A stretch of DNA of 64,000 bases from Atopsyche davidsoni (GCA_022113835.1 JAILWY010000021.1:2914001-2978000); one strand, 5' to 3'. Shown: positions 25,530-36,519, numbered from the stretch's first letter. Made by a program: numbers and translations. The notes: generated from the letters alone by a model not told the origin.

Positions 25530-26340
25530 GCAGAGCCGTTAACCCTTTGGGCACCGGTCGGCCGTTTGGTCCATTGCAGATCGCATCGATTTGGTTTTCA
25601 TAAAGCTGGCTTGCGGCACCAGCCCGAGCGCGTCCGATCGCAGCTTTAATATCCAGAATGAGCTTTTTGAAACGGGCTAATGTACGACATAGCTTCAGGA
25701 ATCGTAAAGCTCCGGTACTGACGTTGCGGTATTAATATTGATACGTTTACAATAATAAAATAACACTTCAGTAATAATATATTTTTGATTCGCTTTAATA
25801 GTATTTTTGCACAAATACATGGAAGTAGATGCATAAAGTTTCAAGTATGTTTTTCGAGTGCTAGTTGGGGAACACGCCAAAACTCTAAAAGTAAACATAA
25901 AGGGTTCCAAACATACCTATAAATAAGATCCTGGTGCTGTTAGCAAGGGATACAGGTCTAGGGACAAACAATTTATTTATCCTCGAACATATACGAGAAA
26001 TATTTTTTTTATCTTGAAATAACGAAGGATATCTAAATAGACATACTTCATAGTGCAAATAAATATGTTCAACTAAAAGCTTAAAAACGGATGATATGCT
26101 ATAAACTCATATATATATATATATATAGAAGCTGAAATGCGAATAGTTAGTGTATTTTTGTGATATTGGGTATTATTTTTGCCCAGTCTGCGCAGAATCT
26201 TTTACTCTGGCAGCGTTAAGCGGACAATGGATGGAACGAATTGTGCAGTTTTCCGGTCAGTACGACCCGGTTTTATTTTTAATCACCCTGTGGGGCTTTT
26301 AGCCCTCAAATTTTAAATAACACCGGACTGCAGAGTGCTT
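25530..26340. promoter_or_regulatory. Two complex patches around 25620 and 26250
   Basis: 25530-25720 contains GGCACCGGTCGGCCG, GCACCAGCCCGAGCGCG and TCCGATCGCAGC. 26160-26340 contains GCCCAGTCTGCGCAG and CACCCTGTGGGGC. A short (TA)n run lies at 26108-26126 between them. No coding or repeat explanation. Confidence 0.22.
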
Positions 26341-27475
26341 AGTAAAAACTATAGTGGAATATGACAATTCAATTTCGGATTTATTAGTTTCGTAATAAAA
26401 AAAAAAACACATGGTGAATATACAAAAAGAAAAACTAAATTAGTTCAGCATCACGATGACTTTGTTAGTCATTTTTTAGCTTTAGTTCATTTTGGAAAAA
26501 CATATTTTTTTATGAGGTTGGTTTTTGTAGCCATCATATTGTTTTTAGTAAATCTTAACTCAATGCGTTTATACTATCTAAGAATATTAGCGTGGTTTAA
26601 AATTTAAAACTAAACTAAAGACGTCATTATGTTAAATATTCATCTATATTAAAAACCTGTGAATTATTACTTAATTATACACCTTTTTTATTACTCACTT
26701 TTCTTTCCAAGGGTTAATAAAACTAGTTACTGCAATATTAACTATAAACTATATAAAATAGTACGTTCTTAACGACCACAGTAAACAAGTAATATTTAAA
26801 TTATAGTCACGATTATATTAGAGTTAGGTCGAAAATATAGATTTATATTTTAACACAAATTTTGTAACCAAATTGACTTAACTGATGTGCGTAGCGGGCA
26901 AAATTCGCGCAAAATTGCACGTGTGATATCTTGTCTATACACTCTTTGATTTGCATGTAGTCAAATAAATCGATTCCTATAAAAAAGATGAACCACTTCA
27001 TACACACTTTGCGGATTACTTGGCATCACAACAACACCACTTTGTCCTAAAAATTGTTCAATAATTAAGATTATCATTCTCTGATCACTCCACTTCTTCA
27101 TTGTCACTTTGTTCAGAATCACTGAACAGTATTGATAGAAGTATCGTTGACGAGTCTAAGCAGACATTACGAGCTGTAAACCCAAAGAGTAAAATGACCT
27201 TCTGCCGCTTTTAGACAGCAGTCCGCGAAACGGGTACTAGTACCCGCCCCGCCTTTAGTGTTGTATAAAAAATGTGATTACAAGACAGGTAACTGTATCT
27301 TTAGCCAATAATATTATTATGATTATAAATACAAGAAAACTTGGTAGTTTTTGATAAATTTATATTGTTTTAAACAAGTTACTAATATTATACTCACATA
27401 ATGATATTACTGTTGTTTTCTAACTATAAATATTTTTTTCTGTTACTAAGCAGTATCGAAAATTTTATCAATACG
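26341..27475. other. A+T-rich stretch
   Basis: No gene. A small G+C-rich patch at 27195-27255 includes ACGGGTACTAGTACCCG-like sequence: an inverted repeat around ACTAGT, with arms GGGTACT and AGTACCC. Confidence 0.4.
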
Positions 27476-27479
27476 TCCA

Positions 27480-27830
27480 TTTTTCTTTCGACCCATATTG
27501 ATGCAGCGGCTGTCCCCTTTCAGCGGCCGTGCACACAAGTGATAGTTGTAAAAGGCTTTAACCTGGCGAGCTGCATTGTTATTGATGTGAACTGCAGGCG
27601 GGGGTTGCACCCTGCTTCCGGGGGGGGTTGCACCCTACTGCAGCTGCCCCACTGCACCGAGAGCCTCGGCCAACACGCCAGGACCCACGGCCGCCAATCT
27701 CGCTGATTGCACTTTTGTTTAGAGCGCATACAATATACAACCATCGGCCTGGCAATGGGACGCATAGAGGCAGCTTAAGGGAATTCATTATGCTAATAAA
27801 AACCCGCTGATCGGTCAATGCATCATTATC
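27480..27830. promoter_or_regulatory. G+C-rich island with duplicated GGGGGTTGCACCCT
   Basis: The most G+C-rich part of this third of the window. GGGGGTTGCACCCT occurs twice (27600-27613 and 27623-27636, period 23), and CTGCAG sites stand on both sides. Nearby are CGGCCGTGCACAC and GCCACGG-type words. Frames on both strands cover the block but they are overlapping, mutually exclusive and unlike known proteins. Confidence 0.35.
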
Positions 27831-27878
27831 AGAGCTTTTGTAAAAATTAAAACCACCCAAATATAAGCAACCGTAGAT

Positions 27879-28149
27879 GTGAAGACCGTCTCACAGGAAG
27901 TACGATTTTGCCTATACAGATTTGATTGATTGATAGTGATTAAGTACATTTTTTCAAATATTGAAAATTGATTAAAGAAACTCTTGAACCCACATCCTCA
28001 AGCTTACATGGCAATGCAAATCCCCTGTAATGCACTAGCCATGTTAGCTTGGGGACGTGGGTTCAAATCCCACACAAATCACGATGATATTTTTCTAAGA
28101 GTTTCTTTAATCAATTTTCAATATTTGAAAAAATGTACTTAATCATTAT
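27879..28149. mobile_element. Fold-back element with tRNA-like arms, copy 2
   Basis: A 271-bp element flanked by 11-bp direct repeats with one mismatch (CAACCGTAGAT at 27868-27878, CAACCTTAGAT at 28150-28160), which look like target duplications. It starts with a 54-bp unpaired leader (GTGAAGACCGTCTCACAGGA). Long arms then begin at about 27933 and are matched by the right end. The right arm carries, on the plus strand, GCACTAGCCATGTTAGCTTG (anticodon-arm-like) and GTGGGTTCAAATCCCAC, a perfect T-arm with B-box. The left arm carries the same segment inverted. There is no coding capacity. It is probably a tRNA-SINE derivative rearranged into a fold-back; the mobilising enzyme is unknown. Confidence 0.75.
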
Positions 28150-28160
28150 CAACCTTAGAT

Positions 28161-29395
28161 AAGTTCTGTTTAACAACAAATACTGAGAAATTTAATTTTA
28201 ACTTATTATATGTAAAATCGATATCCCAATATGTACACCTGGGCAGCAGTCATTAAATATTTAAGAAGAGGTTCTTGAATACACATCACACTTGGTAAGT
28301 GTTGTACATGTTTGAGCACATAAATTTTTGACCCTAACGAAAAAATCCTATTTTTATGTTACTACCCCTAATTTTTTTTATAATGTATTATACAAGTCCC
28401 TTTGTGCGTTTGTATTGTCAGTCCGAAACACGTTTTCTTTGTATTTGCATACTTTGTTAAACTAGTAACTGCCAAAATATTAAGAAAATAAACCTAAAAC
28501 CTAATCTATACTTAAAATCTACCAACTTCGTGTGGTGTATGCTGTAAGATGGATGTGGATATTGTATTCGAAAAAATACGCGTTACTGAATAAAATTAAT
28601 CAATCACATTAGTCTATTATTAATGCTTGTATTTAATAATGTAAATGGTTGTACAAGTGCATAATTTACAATTAGATTTCGTGTTTATTATTGCAAACTT
28701 TGTCACGTATAATTACTTGAACAAACATGTAGTGTAATAGATATTTTCGTCTGTTTATCCGCCGCGGTCTGATAAATGAGAGAGCATATGTGATTCAATA
28801 CCGCAGCTCAGAGTAAATATTTGTAATTTTAATTATATGCTAAAAATAATTGGACTCCATTGCAATACGAACCTTTTAATTAGGACAAAATGAATTAATA
28901 ACCCTTTTATGGTTTATTTGAATTGCACCAGTAATTGACAACGTTAAATATGACACATTATTATTTTATGATTTTACTAAATTATACGCTTGGACATTAT
29001 TTAAATTGTTTATGAAATTCTTTAAATTTATTTCTAATTTATCAAATGAAAAAAATACCTATTGCAAAATGAAAAAAAAATGAAGAAATGAAGTGAAAGT
29101 TTCATTGAAATAATTTTGATAAATAAAAAAAAAAACATGTTTTTTTCTTCATAAATTATAAATGGAATCATAATCATAGGTTGTAAGTAGAATCAAGATC
29201 CAAGAAAAAATACACTAAAACTAAATATCAAAGAAAATAAATAGGTTTTTGTGTTTATTTTCCATAAAATATTACTTTTGAACGGGAAAAAACCCAAATC
29301 TTTTGTTATGCATATTCATAGAATAAACCTTTTTAAATGTCATGATAAACCGATTTCATTGCTTTGAGAAAAAAACACGCAAGAATGAACTCGAA
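28161..29395. other. A+T-rich non-coding stretch
   Basis: Nothing beyond a small complex patch at 28750-28810 (TCCGCCGCGGTC). Confidence 0.5.
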
Positions 29396-29399
29396 AAAT

Positions 29400-29650
29400 A
29401 AAACCCTAAAGGCCAGGGCACCTCGCATTGTATTGGATTTTCTTATGTGCTCCGCAGTATATGTTTATACTGGGTGAACCAGGAGACACTTCAGGATATT
29501 GCCAACCACAGACGCAACAGACGTTCAAGCCACCGTGTACTGAATATTTCAATATGAACCAGACGTAAGCTGACTTATGCATGGTCTCTGCATGAAGAAC
29601 TGCTGTACATCGCGTTTGCACTACAGGATGAAAGCCTCGTTTCTACCATA
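29400..29650. promoter_or_regulatory. Complex patch, possible regulatory
   Basis: Balanced composition over 250 bp. A minus frame of 71 codons is rich in cysteine and has no recognisable domain or splice context. No repeat match in the window. Confidence 0.2.
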
Positions 29651-31059
29651 TGCAAAAGCGCAATGTGTAAATATTTAATGTCCAGGTGACGAATCTGTCA
29701 AGATCTTAAAAATTGATGTAACAACTAATATAGAACAGTCAATATAGAAGGTTTAAACGAATAAAAAAATGTCCCAATATAATCAATGCGCAATATAGAA
29801 CATTCTTAACATGTAGTTGTGTTGGATCGTTGAAACAAATTTCAGAAAATATCCGCAAATGTACCAGTTAATATAAAAAATAAACCCTCATTTGATATTT
29901 TTATAAACCTATGAATCAATTTTATTTTCATTTAAAGTATAGAATTATGGTTTTCTAAATTGACTAAAAGGCGAATAATGTTAAAAGAAAATTATTACAG
30001 GTGAAGTTATCATTTTAAAAAAAAAATCAATTCAATCAAAAAGCCTTATTTTAACTTATAACAATATAAATCAAATGAAAATAATATATTTATACCAAAA
30101 TTTAAAGAGAAATTTATAAAGCATACTCAATGTTAAAAGTCGTAATAAATAAAAAATCAAGCAGACTTTGAGTCAGTCATTGGGAAAAAACGCGATTTTC
30201 AGGTTCTTTATTATATGCATAATTTAATAAGAAACACGTCAAAAGATAATGCGAACATTTGAATTTTTTTATGCAGTGATAAAATATATAAATTTAATAA
30301 TACAATAACAATGTTAGGCGTGGGACAGTACAATAGGCAGCCAGCGATCTCAACTTTGTCTTTCCCTTTATAAATTCACCAGAGCCGTACTCGGATACAT
30401 TGCCACCCTACCCAAAATATTTGGAATTCAACTGTCTTGTCTGTACTATTAATTTCATGATAAGTTTATATGGCTTTTCACAAAACAGTTCATTTTGAAT
30501 TATTGTATTTAATTTTACCCAGTAAAATGAAATTAACCCATTGGTCAAAAGGTTTGTAGCATGGCTTTTCAACATTTTTATGACTGCCTTTTAATAAAAA
30601 AAATACTTGCTATAAATGATGCATTTTTTACAGCCTGGTAGCAAATAAATTTATATGCGTGTATGCGGATAGTTTTTATTCGATTTTATTGAAAAAATAT
30701 TTTTTTTATTAGTAGGGGCACGTATTTGATACTTGTCGCTTCATTCAGAGATCACGCCTGTCTAACAAAAAAACGTTTCATTTGTTATAATTGTAGAGAC
30801 GAGGTAATACTAAAAGATGTTGTTGTAATATATTTTTATTAAATTGTTTAATATGATACTTTGACAATATCTCGTGATAATTGATATTTGTATTCGTAGG
30901 TACATGTAGAAATGACAAAAAGATTACGCACTTGATTGACTAATGGTTTATTGAAGACGAGAATTTTTGTAAGTGTATCATCTGTGATATGAAAATATAT
31001 TCGAGGTTTTTTGTAGTTTCTCTCTTTGACGTCTCTTCGTCATTCTAAAATTTTCCGTC

Positions 31060-31425
31060 CTAAGACAGCGTCTGCTTCTGGAGTTCCTTGAGACGGCTCT
31101 GGTATTCGTTATCCCAATCTGCAGTCGCTTCATTACCTTCCCGGGCATTCCTCCTTTCCTCAGTTACCTTTTTCGATCTTCCCTTTGTTACTGCCCGAAT
31201 TCCTCGCTGAAGTACCCTCTTAAGTAAATGTTTACTTTTTAGAGTTCGTTTGGCTGGGTACTCCCGAGTCTTCTCCGACCCCACCTGCAGTACAATTCGC
31301 GTTATCCAGATATTCCTGTCTGCCTTTTTTGTCAATGAGAGGGTTTATGGCCTCTTAAATAAAATCAAAGGACAGCGCATACGTAACCGTTTACTAGAAT
31401 ACCTTAGAATTTCCAAAGCCTTAAC
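31060..31425 (-). pseudogene. Degraded coding segment, unknown basic protein
   Basis: On the minus strand an open frame ends at 31060. Continued upstream, it runs through about 120 codons broken by a single in-frame TAA near 31357. The composition is clearly protein-like: KVKALEILRYSSKRLRMRC upstream of the stop, then ADRNIWITRIVLQVGSEKTR, a very basic stretch (KHLLKRVLQRGIRAVTKGRS) and an acidic/charged tail ending QSRLKELQKQTLS. There is no ATG at the point where the frame reopens. The strong K/R content suggests a nucleic-acid-binding or ribosome-biogenesis type protein, or part of a mobile element. I do not recognise the family. Confidence 0.35.
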
Positions 31426-31429
31426 CTTT

Positions 31430-32935
31430 TCATAGCTATCTCGAACAGGACATTATTGTAATGATAGTGATAAAAGTTGCGTATCACTTTAATTTTAGAA
31501 TGAAAGTATTTTTGTACTGAGATCACACACTTTATTTTAACTTAAGTCTTTATTCATGAAACATTAGGAATCCTTTTGTATTAACACTATTTGTTAATGA
31601 TATAAACGAAAACAATTTTTCATCTTTTAACTTTATTCAGTAACCAAAAGGAGTTTCAAAAATCAAACTAAAAATTAATACACTGACCATAAAAACAAAG
31701 TATTATGATATTTAAAAAAAAACAATTTTAGGATCAATTAACCTTTAAAATTTTATTATGTATTAGTAGCTGTTTTTTTACATGTTTTAGGAACAAAACG
31801 ACTGCCAAATTAAGAGTGCCCAATTAAGATGCCCAGAAACTTTTTCCAAAAAAAAAAAAATGGCATATATTATATTAATACAGCCGTCTGTGTTTCAAAA
31901 TCTTTTAATCGTCGCGTATGAAAGTCGGCATAAAGGCTTTCAGATAAAAAGCCTTTTGATTAAACGAAATAAAAATATGTTTTATGTCTGAACGGTTTCA
32001 GAATGTGCAGGTTCCGTTTGAAGGCTTTATTTTACCCTCGGGCTAATGAAGGGGCGGTGATATTGACAGTAAAATGTGAAAATAAAACGACAATCACGAG
32101 CAGGGACGAGTTTTGATCTGTCAGAAGAGAAGCGGCACTTAATTTAAAAAAAGTAAAAATTTAAAATTAATATATTTTATGTTTTATTTGTTCAAAAAAA
32201 TCCTCATAGCCTGGAAAAATGCGGATCGATACAAACTAGAGAATATTTGTTTAATGCCTAATTAAAGATGTTTAAATAGTTTTTATTTTTATACTTAATG
32301 CATTTTAAAAACGGCTAAATACTCTATGAGGTAAAAAAACAATGCTATAAACTTTAAACCCTAAAAGGCACATCCATTATTAAAAAAAAAACAACTTTAC
32401 AAAATAGTGTTATGTAAAGTATTATTTATTATTAATGACGTACACTTTATCAAGCGTTTCTTAAATATAGCACAATATTATTAAATAAACTTATTTACGA
32501 CTTCAATTAGACTTCTCCCATTATCTTTCTTGTTACGGTTCATTAATTATGCAAAAAAATTATAAGGGTCCCAATAAAATGTTACGTAAATAACCATATA
32601 TGTTAATATAAAGCTTATTATGGGCAAGAAGGATACGATGAGATACTTAATTAAATTATTAGGTTCGTGACAGTCGGTGCAAGTGGGATCGGTACTTCTT
32701 TATGTAAGAAACACGTCAATTCAATGTGAGGATAGTTTTATCTCTAATCAAAATATTTAAATTAAACAACGTGAGTTATTTCATCTTTAGTTATCACAAA
32801 AAAAACGATTTTTTCATCAAGAACAATTATTGGGTCAAAAATATGCCTCGTCAGTGTGAAATCAAAAAATCAAAAAAATTATATATCCATACATTTATCA
32901 TGTGTATGTAAAACTAATTAGCATTATCTCTGCTT
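31430..32935. other. A+T-rich non-coding stretch
   Basis: No gene. 31895-32110 is slightly more complex. Nothing else supported. Confidence 0.5.
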
Positions 32936-32939
32936 ATTC

Positions 32940-33110
32940 GAAGTAATAAGCGATGAACAATGGATGCGACCCGCGCCTCTCTCGTTAGGGCAGTCAGTTG
33001 CCAACAATGGCGACCATTACCGGGGCCGGGGGTGCCGACATCTAACACGAGCGGGGCTCAGCACAAGTGAAACAACCCCCACCGACTGCCAGCTTAGTGC
33101 CACGTCAATT
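32940..33110. promoter_or_regulatory. G+C-rich island with AATGGCGACCAT
   Basis: Contains GCGACCCGCGCC, CAATGGCGACCATT (PHO/YY1-like ATGGCG at 33007-33012) and ACCGGGGCCGGGGGTG. GGCAGTCAGT and ACTGCCAGC stand near its two ends. No reading frame. Confidence 0.33.
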
Positions 33111-33489
33111 TTAACACATGAAAACTATATATATATATAAATAAAATATATATAGAATGACAAGATAAACCCTTTCCGGACACGGTCCATGTGCATAGAT
33201 AGAAAGAGGGAAAATAAATTTATTTTCGTATCAAAAAAACTACCTGTCAATAGTTCACTAAACTTTTAATGAAAATCAACCCTACAAAAAAAATTACACG
33301 ACTTACAATTATATCTGTCCCGCGCACACATATTCTTACCCAATACACACGAATACCCTCCCTATACAATACACATATACTTTATCCGATGTATTAGGTA
33401 ACTGTTTTAAATTGTAAATATTACCTGCAAATAACGTTGCATAAATATGTTTTTATTAGTACACTTAAGATAGGAAACATGTATACACA

Positions 33490-33645
33490 CTGCGCACAAG
33501 TTCGTCGTTATTTAGACTTCAAATGAGGTCGAACGGATCATAAGAAGAACAGACAGAGCAGTGCGGTAACGATAGTACAATAATCCGCGAACAACCCGAC
33601 CGAATGGGCTAGGAAGTGCTGCCAACTTTGGTTCGATGACCAGTT
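33490..33645. promoter_or_regulatory. Complex patch, possible regulatory
   Basis: Balanced, high-complexity sequence (ATGAGGTCGAACGGATC, CCGCGAACAACCCGACCG) directly left of the repeat nest. No coding potential. Confidence 0.2.
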
Positions 33646-33797
33646 TTTGTAAATTGATTTTTGCACGTAAACCAAACATATAATTTATAATTAATTCTAC
33701 TTAAATTAATTGAATAGCGATTCAAAGCTCCTCTATACACTCAAAGTGTCTAGCGTACTATGAATTTATATATATTTTTTAAAAAATATTTTTGAGT

Positions 33798-33877
33798 AAA
33801 ATACTTGAGTGATTTTCTAGACTGGCGTAACCGGTCACAAATAAAAACGAACATGTGGAAAATCACTCAAGTATTTT
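33798..33877. repeat. Short inverted-repeat element, family 2, copy 1
   Basis: Arms AAAATACTTGAGTGATTTTC (33798-33817) and GAAAATCACTCAAGTATTTT (33858-33877) are perfect 20-bp reverse complements. The right half matches, inverted, the copy at 63908-64000 (ACCGGTCACAAATAAAAACG and onward). The left half has lost most of the interior seen in the 47695 copy. Confidence 0.85.
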
Positions 33878-33953
33878 ATTATTACTAATATGATTAGGCA
33901 CATTAATTCATATATAGAAGATGATTTAAAGAAACTCTCAGAAAAATATCATC

Positions 33954-34028
33954 GTGATTTGTGTGGGATTTGAACCCACATCCCCAGGCTTACATGGCCG
34001 GTGTACTAACCCTTGTACTAACGAACAC
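33954..34028 (-). repeat. 75-nt tRNA-like sequence (Thr-TGT-like)
   Basis: Read on the minus strand this is exactly tRNA-length. The T-arm GTGGG-TTCAAAT-CCCAC pairs perfectly. A D-stem GTAC/GTAC pairs around AAGGGTTA. An anticodon arm CCGGC-CATGTAA-GCCTG pairs at four of five positions. The acceptor stem GTGTTCG against AAATCAC is partly mispaired. The loop CATGTAA would place TGT at the anticodon, as in tRNA-Thr, but position 33 is A rather than T, so a functional tRNA is unlikely. The 48592 copy has a different D-stem, GCAT/ATGC, that still pairs. It is part of a mobile fold-back, most likely a tRNA-derived head. Confidence 0.6.
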
Positions 34029-34220
34029 TTCCGTTTATCGAGAATTTTTAACAATCATACTCTACATATGAACCAACCAATATTTAGTGATTTGCAAGCA
34101 CTGGACTTTTTGAACAAAGTAAACAAGTGAAGCGATTTTAGTCCCATCTGGATATTATTTTTAAAATCTATTAATTTAGCCAAGACGCGCACCATCATAT
34201 ACATATGTCTATTTATCTAT

Positions 34221-34235
34221 AACCTAACCTAACCC
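34221..34235 (-). repeat. Telomere-like TTAGG run
   Basis: Three AACCT units (TTAGG on the minus strand, the usual insect telomere unit) sit at the junction with the second CCCTTGTACTAACG copy. Too short to be a telomere; likely a seam left by repair or insertion. Confidence 0.5.
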
Positions 34236-34439
34236 TTGTACTAACGAATCACTTCCGTTTATCGAGAATTTTTAACAATAATGTAATGGATAATAAATAC
34301 GCATCTGATTGACGTCCAATCCAAAAAATAGACATATCAAGTATTTTACTCAAAAATATTAAAATGGAATTCCACCAAGTACTCTCTGTCAAAAATATAG
34401 AATTTCTTATTATGAATATCTCACACTCGCAAAAAAAAA

Positions 34440-34640
34440 AAAACAATTCAAATAAAGCACATTCATCCACTCTGCCGGTTCGCTGCGAGGGTTCCTCATA
34501 AACCTCCGCAGGCACGCAATGCTCAGTGAACGCAGCGCAGTCACACGTGAAGGCCCCCTTTTCGAGGGGCGCTGGGGCGCGGTACAAACGCGCTGACGGC
34601 GGGGCTCCGAGCCTCCGAGGCTTTATGGAGTGAAATGCAC
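34440..34640. promoter_or_regulatory. G+C-rich island sharing a module with 48391
   Basis: One of the most G+C-rich blocks: CCGCAGGCACGC, CCCCCTTTTCGAGGGG and GCGCGGTACAAACGCGC. The segment GGCGGGGCTCCGAGC (34598-34612), then TTATGGAGTGA (34623-34633), recurs at 48391-48420. No core promoter or known protein. The minus frame over it is chance. Confidence 0.38.
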
Positions 34641-35021
34641 TAACTTGTCTTTTAGTTGACGCATATTTTTACTACTAGTCTGTGTGTAAGATTCAGCGCT
34701 GCAAAGCTTCTGATATCATTTTGGTGGAATAATTTATCACATGTTCAAAAGATGTGTAATGAAATATGTTGATCAATATTTGTTATGTAAGCTCCCGCTC
34801 TCCTCATTCTGTTGCTTGTGCATGGCTGTCATTGTGTACGCTGATCGTGTGTAAAGGATTAGTGGACTTGGAATGATACTCTGAAAGTATTTCCGTAGCT
34901 TGCTGCAGAATGAGTATCAGATCTAAACGCTAGAGCTTTGTAAGGAAAGGATTTATAATAATGATATTGGGTAGTACCAATACGCAGACTATTCCTTTCA
35001 ATATAAAACTGCGGTGTAGAA

Positions 35022-35110
35022 GGATCCATCACACAATTTTCCTCTTAGAAAACCATGAACACTGGTTCAGCGTGAAATGGTTGCTAACCTCCTCTGAGGA
35101 AAGGCACTTG
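35022..35110 (+). repeat. Dispersed repeat family, copy B
   Basis: Second copy of the repeat at 13407-13510, same orientation, about 85% similar by eye outside one 15-bp gap. Ends in AGGCACTTG like copy A. No target duplication found. Confidence 0.65.
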
Positions 35111-35329
35111 TGTAGAAGCACAGAATTTCATAATACTTTTTGAATAGAAAATTTAAAAAAAGGTATTCAACATTTTATACTGATTTTGAGTTCATCGTTA
35201 TTTGGTTTTCCGAAAACGTTTGTGGTATTCGGAATATCGAATAAATCAGTTTCAAAACATGGTGTATTTGCGTTTTTTTTTTTTTTTTTTTCTTTGGCCG
35301 TGTTCTTCAAAGTTCTCTTTGAAGTAAGA

Positions 35330-35560
35330 TCGTTCAAACGAGAACGCAACGCTTGGAGTGCTGCTCCTCTGTGCAGGTGTGTACGCGAACAGTGTTCCCG
35401 CGGGACTCGATTGTTCAGTGGATGTTGCGTGTGATTTCAGTAAACTTCGTATAGGAAGCGACCTAGATTCACGTCAGGTGTAAATTATCTACACGAAAAC
35501 TGACTAATTCAGGGATGTCAACACGAACGCGGAAGCAAGCACAAAATACAACTGTCTAAC
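35330..35560. promoter_or_regulatory. Complex island after a T-run
   Basis: A run of about 19 T (35273-35291) precedes a G+C-richer block with GTGCTGCTCCTCTGTGCAGG, GTTCCCGCGGGACTCG and AACACGAACGCGG. No supported gene. Confidence 0.22.
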
Positions 35561-36515
35561 TAAATAATATTTATGATTAAATATACACTATAGGGCTACA
35601 TTGTTTGTAAGCGTTTAAGAGATATGTATTTTACGAAAATAAGTCGTCTAGGCACGAACGATGATTTACAAATTAAACTACGTAGAAGAGTTACATTCAA
35701 TAGTTTCAATTCAGTATTGAAAATTTTTTTTTGTACTATTACAGTCAGTTAGTTCAAATGAAAATTATATAAAAGCAGATGTCGAATAAAATTGTATTTT
35801 ATCACATTGATAAAAAATATACTGGAAATAATTATATTTTACTTTCAACGCTTAAATAAATACGAAACTCACATAAAATGCTTAATCCGTAAAGGGTGAA
35901 TTTGTTTTGACTTTTAACATTTTGTTTTATTTGCTGATTCTGTTTTTGTAAAATGTATTTTATCATTATTCTATTTTGTGGTTTTATATCGTAAATGCAA
36001 CTGAAATTTGTTTTAAATACATAAATAAACTAACACTACCTAAATGTTATATTTTGCATCGTTTACTTGTGGATTGTGGAAAAAAAAACTTAATAGTGCT
36101 AACTATTATTTTAAACAATGTTTTTATATTAAATTGATTTCTACCTAACAGCAATCTTTTGTAAGAATAGCTTATGTTTATTCAAGTCATATTTATGATG
36201 AATACTCTTTTAAAAATATCAACAAAAATTGGTACTTTTTTTGTCAAAATAAATTGATAAACAGAGAAAAAAAATATATTTATCTAACACAAGCAAATGT
36301 AAATAGTAAAAATGTATATAAAATTCTTATATGCATTAAATATTTGCAATGCTTTTCGTGCGTGTAAACCAAGGTAAAATTTAAAATCACATCAAAATAA
36401 TCATCTTATAAAAGTCACATCTCTCGTTTTTCTGTTTCAAAAGGTAAACAGAAAAAGCCGAAATGGAATAATAATCCAGTTATCCTCTACGCATATCCTA
36501 GTGCAAACTAAAAAT
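35561..36515. other. A+T-rich non-coding stretch
   Basis: Nothing recognised. Confidence 0.55.
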
Positions 36516-36519
36516 AGTT

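Larger units (their letters stand above)
33786..34360. mobile_element. Nested inverted-repeat elements
   Basis: The segment begins with AATATTTTTGAGTAAAATAC and ends with the reverse complement of that word (34338-34360), so one inverted-repeat family bounds the nest. Inside are a 20-bp-arm fold-back (33798-33877), a partial tRNA-like fold-back (from 33912), two direct copies of a ~45-bp unit beginning CCCTTGTACTAACGAA (34010-34057 and 34233-34280), a short AACCT run (34221-34235) and a GATTGACG module (34307-34321). No proteins are encoded. The most likely origin is successive insertion of non-autonomous elements. Confidence 0.65.

Noticed and set aside
27401..27860. Four overlapping frames on both strands around 27500-27860
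   Set aside because: Mutually exclusive, no domains, explained by the G+C-rich island having fewer stop codons.
33954..34028. Functional tRNA-Thr gene
   Set aside because: Acceptor stem mispairs, position 33 is A instead of T, and the sequence is part of a multi-copy mobile element.
34249..34587. 112-codon minus-strand frame
   Set aside because: It runs from a G+C-rich island into a repeat and an A-run; composition changes abruptly and no family matches.
35273..35291. Long T-run as a retroposon tail on the minus strand
   Set aside because: No polyadenylation signal at the expected distance and no flanking duplication seen.
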